Translations under genes and position numbers: made by a program
In this document: in pieces, positions 1 to 5,333 of the stretch
How the letters are laid out: every line of letters starts with the position of its first letter
Numbering within the stretch: the first letter of the stretch is position 1
Assembly (NCBI GenBank): GCA_014729595.1
Contig: WJJU01000293.1
Location: forward strand, 1 to 5,333
DNA: 5,333 bases
Direction of reading: 5' to 3'
Origin: Chitinivibrionales bacterium
GTDB taxonomy: Bacteria > Fibrobacterota > Chitinivibrionia > Chitinivibrionales > WJMI01
Notes under the pieces: generated by a model
The model's database searches: none
What the model was told of the DNA's origin: nothing
Seen by the model: only the letters and a program-made list of their open reading frames with translations

Positions 1-955
1 CCCCCGGACATGAAACCCATTCACCGTTCACCGCCGTCTCATCCCCCGCGGGCACCGCCCAAAACGATTCAAACCCCCTGAAATGGTCGATACGAAGCCA
101 ATCGGAAAACTCTAGGCACCTGGCAATGCGACGAATCCACCACTCATAGCCGTGCGAACGAAGAAAATCCCAATCGTAAACGGGATTACCCCACAATTGC
201 CCCGTCGGACTGAAATAATCCGGCGGCACGCCCGCGACCCGTTTGGGACGCAAGGTTTTCGGTTCAAGTTCGAGTATCTCGGGATTGCCCCAGGCGTCGG
301 CGCTGTCATATGCGCAGTAATACGGAATATCTCCCACAATCGCAACCCCACGATCGTTGGCGTGTCGCCTTAGCCGATGCCACTGTCTGTCGAATATATA
401 CTGAACAAAGCGGTGATAGGCCAATTCCTCCTTGTACCCCTCTTGAATCTCTTTAATTGCCTTGGGCTTGCGCTCACGCAAGGTAGGAGGCCATTCATAC
501 CAGGGCTTTTGCTCCTGCAACGCCCGTATTACCTCATAGAGCGCATAAGTTTCCAACCACGCCTCTTCTTGCCGGCAAAACTCGGCAAAATCATCGCTGG
601 GACTAAAACGCTTGAATGCCGCGCGAAACAACGGCTCCTTTGCGCTTCGTACCCCCTCATAATCAACTTGATCGGCCGGAAGCGAGGGATACTGCTCGAC
701 CTCCCGGTTGGTCAGCAGCCCGTCCTCGACAAGCAATCCCGGCGAAATTAGCAATGGATTTCCGGCAAAAGAACTTCGACACTGATACGGCGACTCGCCG
801 TATCCGGTCGGTCCGAGCGGACACATTTGCCAAAGACGCTGATCATGATCGGCGAGCATATCGACCCATCGATGAGCGTCATGCCCCATGTCGCCGATAC
901 CAAAGGGTGAAGGAAGAGAGGTTGGGTGAAGAAGTATACCTGCGGATCGCTCCAT
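1..955 (-). CDS. malQ: 4-alpha-glucanotransferase (GH77, amylomaltase/disproportionating enzyme), 3' end outside window
   Basis: Cytoplasmic enzyme that transfers alpha-1,4-glucan segments between maltodextrins, with free glucose as a by-product, in maltodextrin and glycogen metabolism. My translation of the minus strand from the ATG at 955 stays open for 318 codons to the window edge. It carries the GH77 hallmarks in order: GILLHPTSLPSPFGIGD (residues 6-22), WQMCPLGPTGYGESPYQ (42-58) followed by FAGNP (63-67), GDIPYYCAYDSADAW (208-222), VAGVPPDYFSPTGQLWGNP (240-258), and RIDHFRGF (288-295). By family knowledge the Asp of RIDHFRG, D290 here, is the catalytic nucleophile. The acid/base Glu and third carboxylate lie in the missing C-terminal part; the family is usually about 500 residues. 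The start is supported by AAGGAG six bases upstream and by the family N-terminus beginning close to the first motif. C45 and C59 stand where most homologues known to me have other residues. It follows the DUF362 gene after 224 bases, and no other glucan gene is visible. Confidence 0.96.
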   Translation of the reverse strand, partial: MERSAGILLHPTSLPSPFGIGDMGHDAHRWVDMLADHDQRLWQMCPLGPTGYGESPYQCRSSFAGNPLLISPGLLVEDGLLTNREVEQYPSLPADQVDYEGVRSAKEPLFRAAFKRFSPSDDFAEFCRQEEAWLETYALYEVIRALQEQKPWYEWPPTLRERKPKAIKEIQEGYKEELAYHRFVQYIFDRQWHRLRRHANDRGVAIVGDIPYYCAYDSADAWGNPEILELEPKTLRPKRVAGVPPDYFSPTGQLWGNPVYDWDFLRSHGYEWWIRRIARCLEFSDWLRIDHFRGFESFWAVPAGDETAVNGEWVSCPG

Positions 956-961
956 GCCGTG

Positions 962-967
962 CTCCTT
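962..967 (-). promoter_or_regulatory. Shine-Dalgarno sequence of malQ
   Basis: Read on the minus strand this is AAGGAG, followed by a six-base spacer and then the ATG at 955. It fixes the malQ start. The same bases form part of the long inverted repeat described for the leader, so ribosome access may depend on RNA folding. Confidence 0.85.
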
Positions 968-1001
968 ACTGTAGCGGCGTCAGCATCGAAAGCGATTCAT
1001 A

Positions 1002-1039
1002 CCACCATCATGACGACCACTACATCATCATGATTACGG
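1002..1039 (-). repeat. Imperfect 15-bp inverted repeat, eight-base loop, in the malQ leader
   Basis: Arms 1025-1039 and 1002-1016 pair over 15 positions as RNA, with one mismatch and three G-U pairs, around an eight-base loop (1017-1024). The core is built on two copies of CATCATGA, which is itself largely palindromic. Read as direct repeats, 1003-1013 and 1023-1033 match at 10 of 11 bases with a 20-base period, about two DNA turns. It could be an RNA hairpin or a two-site operator for a malQ regulator; the sequence does not decide between them. Confidence 0.5.
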
Positions 1040-1122
1040 ATTCCACCGATTGGTTTCGATGCCCGTCATCGATAGATTCGACTATTTCCGCGCCGACGCC
1101 GTCGTTTTAAGTTTCGATCTGC

Positions 1123-1140
1123 AAAAATAGGCGTCGCCCA
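1123..1140 (-). terminator. Weak candidate intrinsic terminator after the DUF362 gene
   Basis: On the minus strand a five-pair stem, TGGGC / GCCTA with a GAC triloop and one G-U pair, is followed directly by five T residues. It lies about 40 bases beyond the DUF362 stop codon. The stem is short, so termination would be inefficient at best. An alternative small hairpin (CCAC 1138-1141 with GTGG 1148-1151, plus coordinates) shares bases with it, as does the outer arm of the malQ leader pairing. Confidence 0.3.
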
Positions 1141-1179
1141 CAGTAAGGTGGCAATCGAGTGGCCAAGCGAAGCGACCGG

Positions 1180-2088
1180 TCAGACGGCTATTTCCTTGAT
1201 CATGTCTGACGCGGCATTGCCGAATCCCAGGGCGCCGGCTTTCTCGATGTATTTGACCTGCGTTCCCTCGAATCGGCGTCCATACCAGGGAGTCAACGTT
1301 ACGGCATGGCTGTCCACGGCAACGGGATCCAAGCCGCCGACAAAAGTCTTGAGTTCCTTCACCTTCCCTGGACCGCCCGGTCCGTTGTCCAACAGGGCAC
1401 GCGTTGCATCCACAATCGTTATATGCGGACGCATGTAGTAGAGAAGATCAGCAATGGCCGTATGAAGATCCATCTCGCGATGCAGGACACTTCGATCTTT
1501 AATCAAGCCCATCATTCCTTTGATCCCAAGCGAAACACCGGCCGCGCTGTGAGATTTCGCCGCGGGAAGTGAGATGAACAGATCCGCCTTGCCAAGTTCC
1601 TTAACTATCTTGGTTTCGGTAAGAGCTTTTGCCTTGTCATTGGTCTTTTCTTCGAAGAATGATCCCTGTTTGGGAATAAATACTACCGCGCCCTTCAGAT
1701 CGCTCACGGCCTTGTCCACCCCCGTTTTTTTTCGGCATGCGCCGGGTTCGCGCAAGACATTGTCGCAGACCACCACGTTTTTTGCGCCGGCGTCCAAGCA
1801 CATTTTCACAACGGTTCGGATAGCTTCGGGCGACGTACCCGTCCCCCATTCCGGCGGATTGGAAAAACTGAAATTCGGTTTAACCAACACACGCCCACCC
1901 GGCTTGATAAAATTTTGGATTCCCCCAAGCTTATCGAATATCTTGGGTATAATCTCTTCAGCCTTGCCCTTGCCGGTGAATACCTCGCTCTTACCGGCCG
2001 TCGTTTCCGCCGCCCCCCCCCCGACGGCGGCCATAACACTCGACGCCGCCGTCGTCTTCAGAAACCCTCGCCTCGTGCTCATCACCAT
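1180..2088 (-). CDS. DUF362 domain protein with Tat signal peptide
   Basis: A 302-residue protein of the DUF362 family (PF04015), whose biochemical role is not generally established; members often occur with, or are fused to, ferredoxin domains. The N-terminus has a twin-arginine motif, TRRGFLK at residues 5-11, and a short Ala/Gly-rich segment to about residue 27, predicting export in folded form and so possibly with a cofactor. The DUF362 body shows VLVKPNF (67-73), a GTGTSPEAIRTV stretch (82-93), DLFISLPAAKSH (169-180), LGIKGMMGLIKDR (187-199), IVDATRALLDNGPGGPG (225-241) and GLDPVAVDS (252-260). It has no cysteine clusters of its own, so iron-sulfur clusters would come from a partner. The likely partner is the polyferredoxin encoded 71 bases upstream and probably co-transcribed. 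The start at 2088 is favoured over the ATG two codons later because GGAG lies eight bases upstream. A G10 tract spans codons 23-26 and an A8 run (1725-1732) lies further in; the frame is intact across both. Confidence 0.9.
   Translation of the reverse strand: MVMSTRRGFLKTTAASSVMAAVGGGAAETTAGKSEVFTGKGKAEEIIPKIFDKLGGIQNFIKPGGRVLVKPNFSFSNPPEWGTGTSPEAIRTVVKMCLDAGAKNVVVCDNVLREPGACRKKTGVDKAVSDLKGAVVFIPKQGSFFEEKTNDKAKALTETKIVKELGKADLFISLPAAKSHSAAGVSLGIKGMMGLIKDRSVLHREMDLHTAIADLLYYMRPHITIVDATRALLDNGPGGPGKVKELKTFVGGLDPVAVDSHAVTLTPWYGRRFEGTQVKYIEKAGALGFGNAASDMIKEIAV
2013..2022 (-). repeat. G10 homopolymer tract within the DUF362 gene
   Basis: Ten consecutive G on the coding strand encode three glycines and the first base of an alanine codon, between the Tat signal and the conserved domain. 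In this copy the reading frame is continuous. Tracts of this length and position are prone to slipped-strand change in bacteria and to sequencing or assembly error; the window cannot tell which applies. Confidence 0.9.
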
Positions 2089-2096
2089 AGCCGATT

Positions 2097-2100
2097 CTCC
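2097..2100 (-). promoter_or_regulatory. Shine-Dalgarno sequence of the DUF362 gene
   Basis: GGAG on the minus strand (within GGGAGA), eight bases before the ATG at 2088. The in-frame ATG two codons later would have a 14-base spacer, so this site decides the start. Confidence 0.7.
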
Positions 2101-2159
2101 CGTTTAATTTTGATTGTTGTGTGGGATACAGTAATCGTGCTCAAATCGTGTTTATCCTT

Positions 2160-3845
2160 CTAGTCGAGAGAAAAACCGGGTGGCAGTTTAGTATCCTCGC
2201 GTCGTCGGGTCGTATTAGTATCCGCCTCCATCCGATTTGAGCCCGAAGAACCAAGCTCGGAGGGGGGAAGACCAAAGCTTCGCCCGATCGCCTCACGGTC
2301 CGACTTACGTCGCCGCTCTAATATGCGCTCCTTTTTCCATTCGCTTACATACGGCCCGGAGGACTTGCGTTGCTCGCCGAATTTATATACGACGATTGCG
2401 GCTTTATCAAAAATCGGGCAATGGTGCTCGCACATGCCGCATCCCAGACAGAGGTCCTCATCGACAACAGGTACTCGAAACGGACCGGTCGTCGTCTCTA
2501 AAAAATGTGTGGTTATGGCATTGTACGGACACACCTCATCGCAAACAACACATTCCTTATTCTGCTCCCACGCCAAACAGCGACGACGGTCGATTACCGC
2601 GGTCCCGATTTTGACAAACCGTTTTTCTTCGTAAGACAGCTTCCTGATCGCCCCCGTCGGACAGACATGGCCACATAGATGGCAGGTCTCTTCGCATCCG
2701 CCCACCCGGGCTACTATCTTCGGGGTGAACAACCTGTGGGCACCGTCCGCAAAGGTACAGGGCTGTATCGCGTTTGTAGGGCATGCTTTAAGGCAATGAG
2801 CGCACCCGAGGCATCGTGAATTGAATTCATCATCAGGTACGGCTCCCGGAGGCCGAATGAGCCTTCCGGAATTATCTCGACGATCAAACGCATTGGCGCG
2901 AAGAAACGGGAGCGTGAGAGCACCGCCAAGTGCACCGGCGACAAAGTGGCGTCGCTCGACGTCCGCGCCGCGGACAACCGAACGTTTCGGTGAAGCAAAG
3001 CCGAAGGAGGTACAACGCTTGTTTTTTTCTCTGCAAAGGCCGCAAAGGACGCACTCAGCGGTTGAGGTTACCCGGTAATCCCGCTCATCGATCGCTCTCG
3101 TCGGGCAAAGGGTTGCGGCGCATCGCTTACAGTCACTGCAATTGTCGTAATCGACTTTCCGCCGAAAGAGTGCAAAGCGGCTAAGCAGCCCGAAAAATGC
3201 ACCGCTCGGGCAGAGATATTGGCACCAAAACCGCCGATCCCAAAATCCACCTCCGATAATCACAAGCGCTAAAGCCAAGGCGCCCAACGTACCGTAATAT
3301 AACGGCGACCGAAGGGTAATCAAACTCAAACGGTAAGCACCCGCGGCATCCAACAGCGGTTTCACTAATCCATGCATGTCAATCATCACGATTCGACCAA
3401 GCGGAAGTATTACTAATGTGGCGATACGGGTAGCCAAAAGAATCGGATCGAAAAACAAGGGGTAGAGAACACCGGACAGGGCGCCGACTAACGAAACCGT
3501 CAATAGGATGTATTTGAGACGGCGGAGGTATTTGGGCGGCCGACGACGTGACGAGCGCATACGCCGAAAAAGGTAACGATCCGAGAAATCGATGACGGCA
3601 CCGAGTGGGCACACGCCGCCACAGAATACCCTTCCCAGAAGAACCGTGACAATCAAAACAACGATGCCTACCGCCAAAGCGGGAAAAACCGGCGCGCGCG
3701 TCGCCACCGAGGTCAGTATGCCGACGAGCGGATTCAACCAGAAAAACCAGCCGACCGCATTGGGAGCCGTAACGAGTAATGAGACGGCAAAGAGCGTAAA
3801 GAAAATGCTCTGGTTTACGATTCGAATAGTGCGAAGGTTGCGCAT
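2160..3845 (-). CDS. Membrane polyferredoxin, NapH-like and NapG-like halves fused
   Basis: A 561-residue electron-transfer protein. The N-terminal half resembles NapH/MauN/YccM. It has about five hydrophobic segments (roughly 12-30, 55-73, 112-132, 138-158, 182-202), two CxxxCP motifs (C75/C79 and C208/C212), and two cysteine clusters of [4Fe-4S] type (C236, C239, C242, C247; C265, C268, C271, C278). The C-terminal half resembles NapG/MauM with four clusters: C345-C355; C384, C388, C391, C395; C423, C432, C435, C439; and C466-C476. Between the halves lies ERRHFVAGALGGAL (297-310), which looks like the twin-arginine signal of a NapG protein now internal to the chain. The predicted arrangement is therefore a quinol- or cytoplasm-facing membrane part and an extracytoplasmic ferredoxin part. 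The tail (490-561) is hydrophilic, charged and cluster-free. The family start (short basic segment, then a hydrophobic helix) fits the ATG at 3845, though only a weak GGA precedes it. No nitrate reductase or methylamine gene is nearby, so nap/mau names are not used. The DUF362 gene follows 71 bases downstream. Confidence 0.9.
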   Translation of the reverse strand: MRNLRTIRIVNQSIFFTLFAVSLLVTAPNAVGWFFWLNPLVGILTSVATRAPVFPALAVGIVVLIVTVLLGRVFCGGVCPLGAVIDFSDRYLFRRMRSSRRRPPKYLRRLKYILLTVSLVGALSGVLYPLFFDPILLATRIATLVILPLGRIVMIDMHGLVKPLLDAAGAYRLSLITLRSPLYYGTLGALALALVIIGGGFWDRRFWCQYLCPSGAFFGLLSRFALFRRKVDYDNCSDCKRCAATLCPTRAIDERDYRVTSTAECVLCGLCREKNKRCTSFGFASPKRSVVRGADVERRHFVAGALGGALTLPFLRANAFDRRDNSGRLIRPPGAVPDDEFNSRCLGCAHCLKACPTNAIQPCTFADGAHRLFTPKIVARVGGCEETCHLCGHVCPTGAIRKLSYEEKRFVKIGTAVIDRRRCLAWEQNKECVVCDEVCPYNAITTHFLETTTGPFRVPVVDEDLCLGCGMCEHHCPIFDKAAIVVYKFGEQRKSSGPYVSEWKKERILERRRKSDREAIGRSFGLPPSELGSSGSNRMEADTNTTRRREDTKLPPGFSLD

Positions 3846-3888
3846 GCTTGGTATCCAATGAAAAAAGTACCACCGCGCCGGCCCGTTG

Positions 3889-3913
3889 TGCTATTCAATC
3901 CATTGCAATAGCA
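3889..3913. repeat. Inverted repeat upstream of the polyferredoxin gene
   Basis: Seven-base arms TGCTATT (3889-3895) and AATAGCA (3907-3913) are perfectly complementary around an 11-base centre. The right half also includes the palindrome ATTGCAAT (3902-3909). It lies 44-68 bases before the start codon at 3845, a usual place for an operator, but no regulator can be named. Confidence 0.4.
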
Positions 3914-3929
3914 ATATAGCTCATGTCAC
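3902..3929 (-). promoter_or_regulatory. Weak sigma70-like promoter candidate for polyferredoxin-DUF362 genes
   Basis: On the minus strand GTGACA (3924-3929) and TGCAAT (3902-3907) are separated by 16 bases. They match the -35 and -10 consensus at five and four positions of six. The -10 would lie inside the inverted repeat at 3889-3913. Matches of this quality are common by chance. Confidence 0.22.
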
Positions 3930-3930
3930 C

Positions 3931-3959
3931 CGGCGGGAACGCCGATTATCGCGGGATAA
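3931..3959 (-). terminator. Two tandem small hairpins after the ATPase gene, possible terminator or operator
   Basis: Starting 19 bases after the ATPase stop codon, the minus strand has TTATC-CCGC-GATAA (3959-3946) and then, one base on, CGGCG-TTCC-CGCCG (3944-3931). Each has perfect five-base arms and a four-base loop. No T-run follows, so a standard intrinsic terminator is not supported. They could mark a transcript end, protect the 3' end, or bind a regulator of the next gene. Confidence 0.3.
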
Positions 3960-3978
3960 GTGTCTCAAGATTGCTTTT

Positions 3979-5333
3979 CTACTCTACGGAGAGTGTCCGA
4001 AGTCGGTTGAGCGCGGCGGCAAATTCAAAGCGGCGGAAAGCCGCATAACCGCCGGAAGGCATGTTAAAAAGCTTTGCCGTCCCCTCCCGATTCATGCGCG
4101 CTTCGATTTCATCCGCGATATCCCTGAGGGTCCTACCTCTCCGCATCATGCCTTTAGCTAAAAAAAGTGCATCACCGATAGCTCTTGTCTGCGCCGTATC
4201 GACAATCTGAGCGACCGCACTGAGATCAATATCGTTAACGCCGAACTGTATAGTGTCAACGCCGCGCTCGGCGATCTTGACGGCGCGGTTGCCTTTGGAC
4301 GGATCGAGGGTTGCCCCAATCGGTACACGCGGTGCGATTTTCCCGAACGATTCGCCACCTTCCCGCACTCGCTCGACGGGAAGATCGCGGGCGACCGCCT
4401 TTGCTTCTTTGGTGACGTCGGAGGGAAGATAGTCGCGCATGCAGACAACATGGTCGGCGACGTCGAAATAATCGCCGGCACCGCCAATCACCAGTATGGT
4501 CGATACTCCGTGTTCTTCATAAAGCTGACGTACGCGGTCAATGAAAGGAGTGATCGGCTCATGCTCTTTGGCCACAAGCTTCTGCATACGCTGATCGCGA
4601 ATCATGAAATTAGTTGCCGAGGTATCCTCGTCGATAAGAAGCACCTCGGCACCCATTTCGAGTGCTTCCAGTATGTTTGCCGCCTGCGAGGTACTGCCGC
4701 TGGCGTTATCACTCGAAAAAGCGTCGGTGTTCTTGCCCTGAGGAAGGTGACTAATAAACGGGGTGATACATACCCTTTGTATTCGGCGTCCCTCTTCGGA
4801 GCGTATCTTTACAGTCGCGGCATTACTTGCGACAAGTTCCCGGCCGTCGCCGGGTATATGGTTGTAAATCCCCGCTTCAAGTGCCGCGAGCAACGTCGAT
4901 TTTCCGTGGTAGCCGCCGCCGACAATCAGGGTGACGCCGCGAGGAACGGCCATCCCGGCCACCTTTCCGCGGTGGGGAGTCTCGATTTCGGTGCGGAGCG
5001 AATTCGGAGCGCGGAATGCAACGACGTCAGCACCGGTCAACGGCCGCTGATCCACACCGCTTTGCCGAGGAAGCACGGCACCGTCGGGCACAAACGCCAC
5101 GTACCCAAGTTCACCGAGATTCCGTCGAATAGTCTCACAGTCTTCCGCAGTGTCAACATGCAACTCAAGTTTCGCGGTATCGATTCCTTCGGCAAAAAAA
5201 GACGCCGCCACAATCCGAGGAAGTTCTTCGAGGAGCATCCGAGCAGCTTCCCGACCCGCAATCCGTCTTCCGTACGCCGGGAGACCGACGGTAAACCGCC
5301 CTTCGACCTGCCTTTCGTCAACCAATACGCTCG
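3979..5333 (-). CDS. ABC-class ATPase, COG3044/PF09818 family, 5' end outside window
   Basis: The visible part is 450 residues, open to the window edge. Numbering from the TTG at 5325, the nucleotide-binding core has a Walker A motif GGGYHGKST (136-144), an ABC-signature-like ASGSTSQ (208-214), and Walker B VLLIDEDTSATN (228-239) with D232 and probable catalytic E233. The segments VEGRFTVGLPAYGRR (7-21), YNHIPGDGRE (154-163), EPITPFIDRVR (256-266) and GGAGDYFDVAD (281-291) are typical of this family as I know it. It is a soluble, predicted cytoplasmic ATPase without transmembrane segments, and its function is unknown; it is not a typical transporter subunit. Family members are usually about 560-570 residues, so roughly the first 110-120 are missing. 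The TTG at 5325 is not taken as the start, because the frame continues upstream of it, no ribosome binding site precedes it, and the family has an additional N-terminal domain. The C-terminus (about 315-448) appears complete. The gene lies 133 bases upstream of the polyferredoxin gene, and shared transcription is possible but not evident. Confidence 0.92.
   Translation of the reverse strand, partial: SVLVDERQVEGRFTVGLPAYGRRIAGREAARMLLEELPRIVAASFFAEGIDTAKLELHVDTAEDCETIRRNLGELGYVAFVPDGAVLPRQSGVDQRPLTGADVVAFRAPNSLRTEIETPHRGKVAGMAVPRGVTLIVGGGYHGKSTLLAALEAGIYNHIPGDGRELVASNAATVKIRSEEGRRIQRVCITPFISHLPQGKNTDAFSSDNASGSTSQAANILEALEMGAEVLLIDEDTSATNFMIRDQRMQKLVAKEHEPITPFIDRVRQLYEEHGVSTILVIGGAGDYFDVADHVVCMRDYLPSDVTKEAKAVARDLPVERVREGGESFGKIAPRVPIGATLDPSKGNRAVKIAERGVDTIQFGVNDIDLSAVAQIVDTAQTRAIGDALFLAKGMMRRGRTLRDIADEIEARMNREGTAKLFNMPSGGYAAFRRFEFAAALNRLRTLSVE

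Larger units (their letters stand above)
956..1148 (-). promoter_or_regulatory. Candidate structured leader of malQ with Shine-Dalgarno sequestration
   Basis: The gap in front of malQ contains inverted repeats that nest inside one another. Outer pair: 1138-1148 with 964-974, eleven pairs including one G-U, covering the AAGG of the Shine-Dalgarno sequence. Middle pair: 1095-1101 with 975-981, seven perfect pairs. Inner pair: 1054-1062 with 983-991, nine perfect pairs. Apical hairpin: 1002-1039. On the 3' side the three strands are almost contiguous (964-991), so the whole stretch just before the start codon can be paired. This is seen directly in the sequence; that it regulates translation is inference. 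No known riboswitch class is recognised. The outer arm would be transcribed only if RNA polymerase starts upstream of 1148 or reads through from the DUF362 gene. A weak promoter-like pair (TTGCCA / TATTTT on the minus strand, 19-base spacing) starting near 1154 would exclude it. Loops are long, so chance pairing cannot be excluded by eye. Confidence 0.4.

Noticed and set aside
377..1110. Overlapping plus-strand open frames (377-751 and 616-1110)
   Set aside because: They lie opposite malQ, whose minus-strand translation shows unbroken GH77 motifs. Their own translations are low-complexity and resemble no family; the second runs on into the leader by chance.
1725..1732. A8 run on the coding strand of the DUF362 gene as a frameshift or variation site
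   Set aside because: It encodes Arg-Lys-Lys-Thr in a continuous frame. It is shorter and less telling than the G10 tract, with no alternative-frame product.
1574..2107. 177-codon plus-strand open frame
   Set aside because: It is antisense to the DUF362 gene, has no recognisable domain, and is explained by the codon bias of the real gene.
3021..3028. A-AAA-AAC slippery heptamer within the polyferredoxin gene (coding strand)
   Set aside because: The zero frame encodes an intact protein with all clusters on both sides, and no meaningful product is seen in the -1 frame. Lysine/asparagine codons explain it.
3886..4161. Plus-strand open frame of 91 codons across the ATPase-polyferredoxin gap
   Set aside because: It is mostly antisense to the end of the ATPase gene, has no convincing ribosome binding site, and no family resemblance.
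5323..5325. TTG as the start codon of the ATPase
   Set aside because: The frame is open upstream to the window edge, no Shine-Dalgarno sequence precedes it, and the family has an additional N-terminal domain. The gene is treated as partial.

Overview
The window carries four protein-coding genes, all on the minus strand. In the direction of transcription they are: an ABC-class ATPase of the COG3044/PF09818 type (5' end outside the window), a membrane polyferredoxin that looks like a NapH-type protein fused to a NapG-type protein, a Tat-exported DUF362 protein, and a GH77 4-alpha-glucanotransferase (malQ, 3' end outside the window). No rRNA, tRNA, CRISPR array, transposase or integrase was seen. 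No non-coding stretch is longer than about 225 bases.

Organism: the Tat signal, the NapH/NapG-like membrane iron-sulfur protein and the exported DUF362 protein suggest a bacterium, probably Gram-negative and with anaerobic or microaerobic electron-transfer chemistry. Base composition is moderately GC-rich and even across the genes, with no sign of recent transfer. The phylum cannot be fixed from the sequence; an uncultured lineage around Planctomycetes/Verrucomicrobia or a neighbouring candidate phylum is only a guess.

Layout by plus coordinates: 1-955 malQ; 956-1179 an inverted-repeat-rich leader before malQ, with a weak terminator candidate behind the DUF362 gene; 1180-2088 DUF362 gene with a G10 tract in its signal-peptide region; 2089-2159 a short gap holding the DUF362 ribosome binding site; 2160-3845 NapH-NapG-like fusion; 3846-3978 a 133-base gap with three inverted repeats; 3979-5333 ABC-class ATPase.

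How the genes may work together: the fusion protein and the DUF362 protein form a believable unit. The membrane part would take electrons at the inner membrane, the C-terminal ferredoxin part (behind an internal Tat-like twin-arginine segment) would sit outside the membrane, and the Tat-exported DUF362 protein would be its partner there. This is inference, and the substrate is unknown. MalQ (alpha-glucan metabolism) and the ATPase have no evident link to that unit. The most unusual non-coding signal is the malQ leader, where segments pair in nested order and the outermost pairing covers the Shine-Dalgarno sequence.
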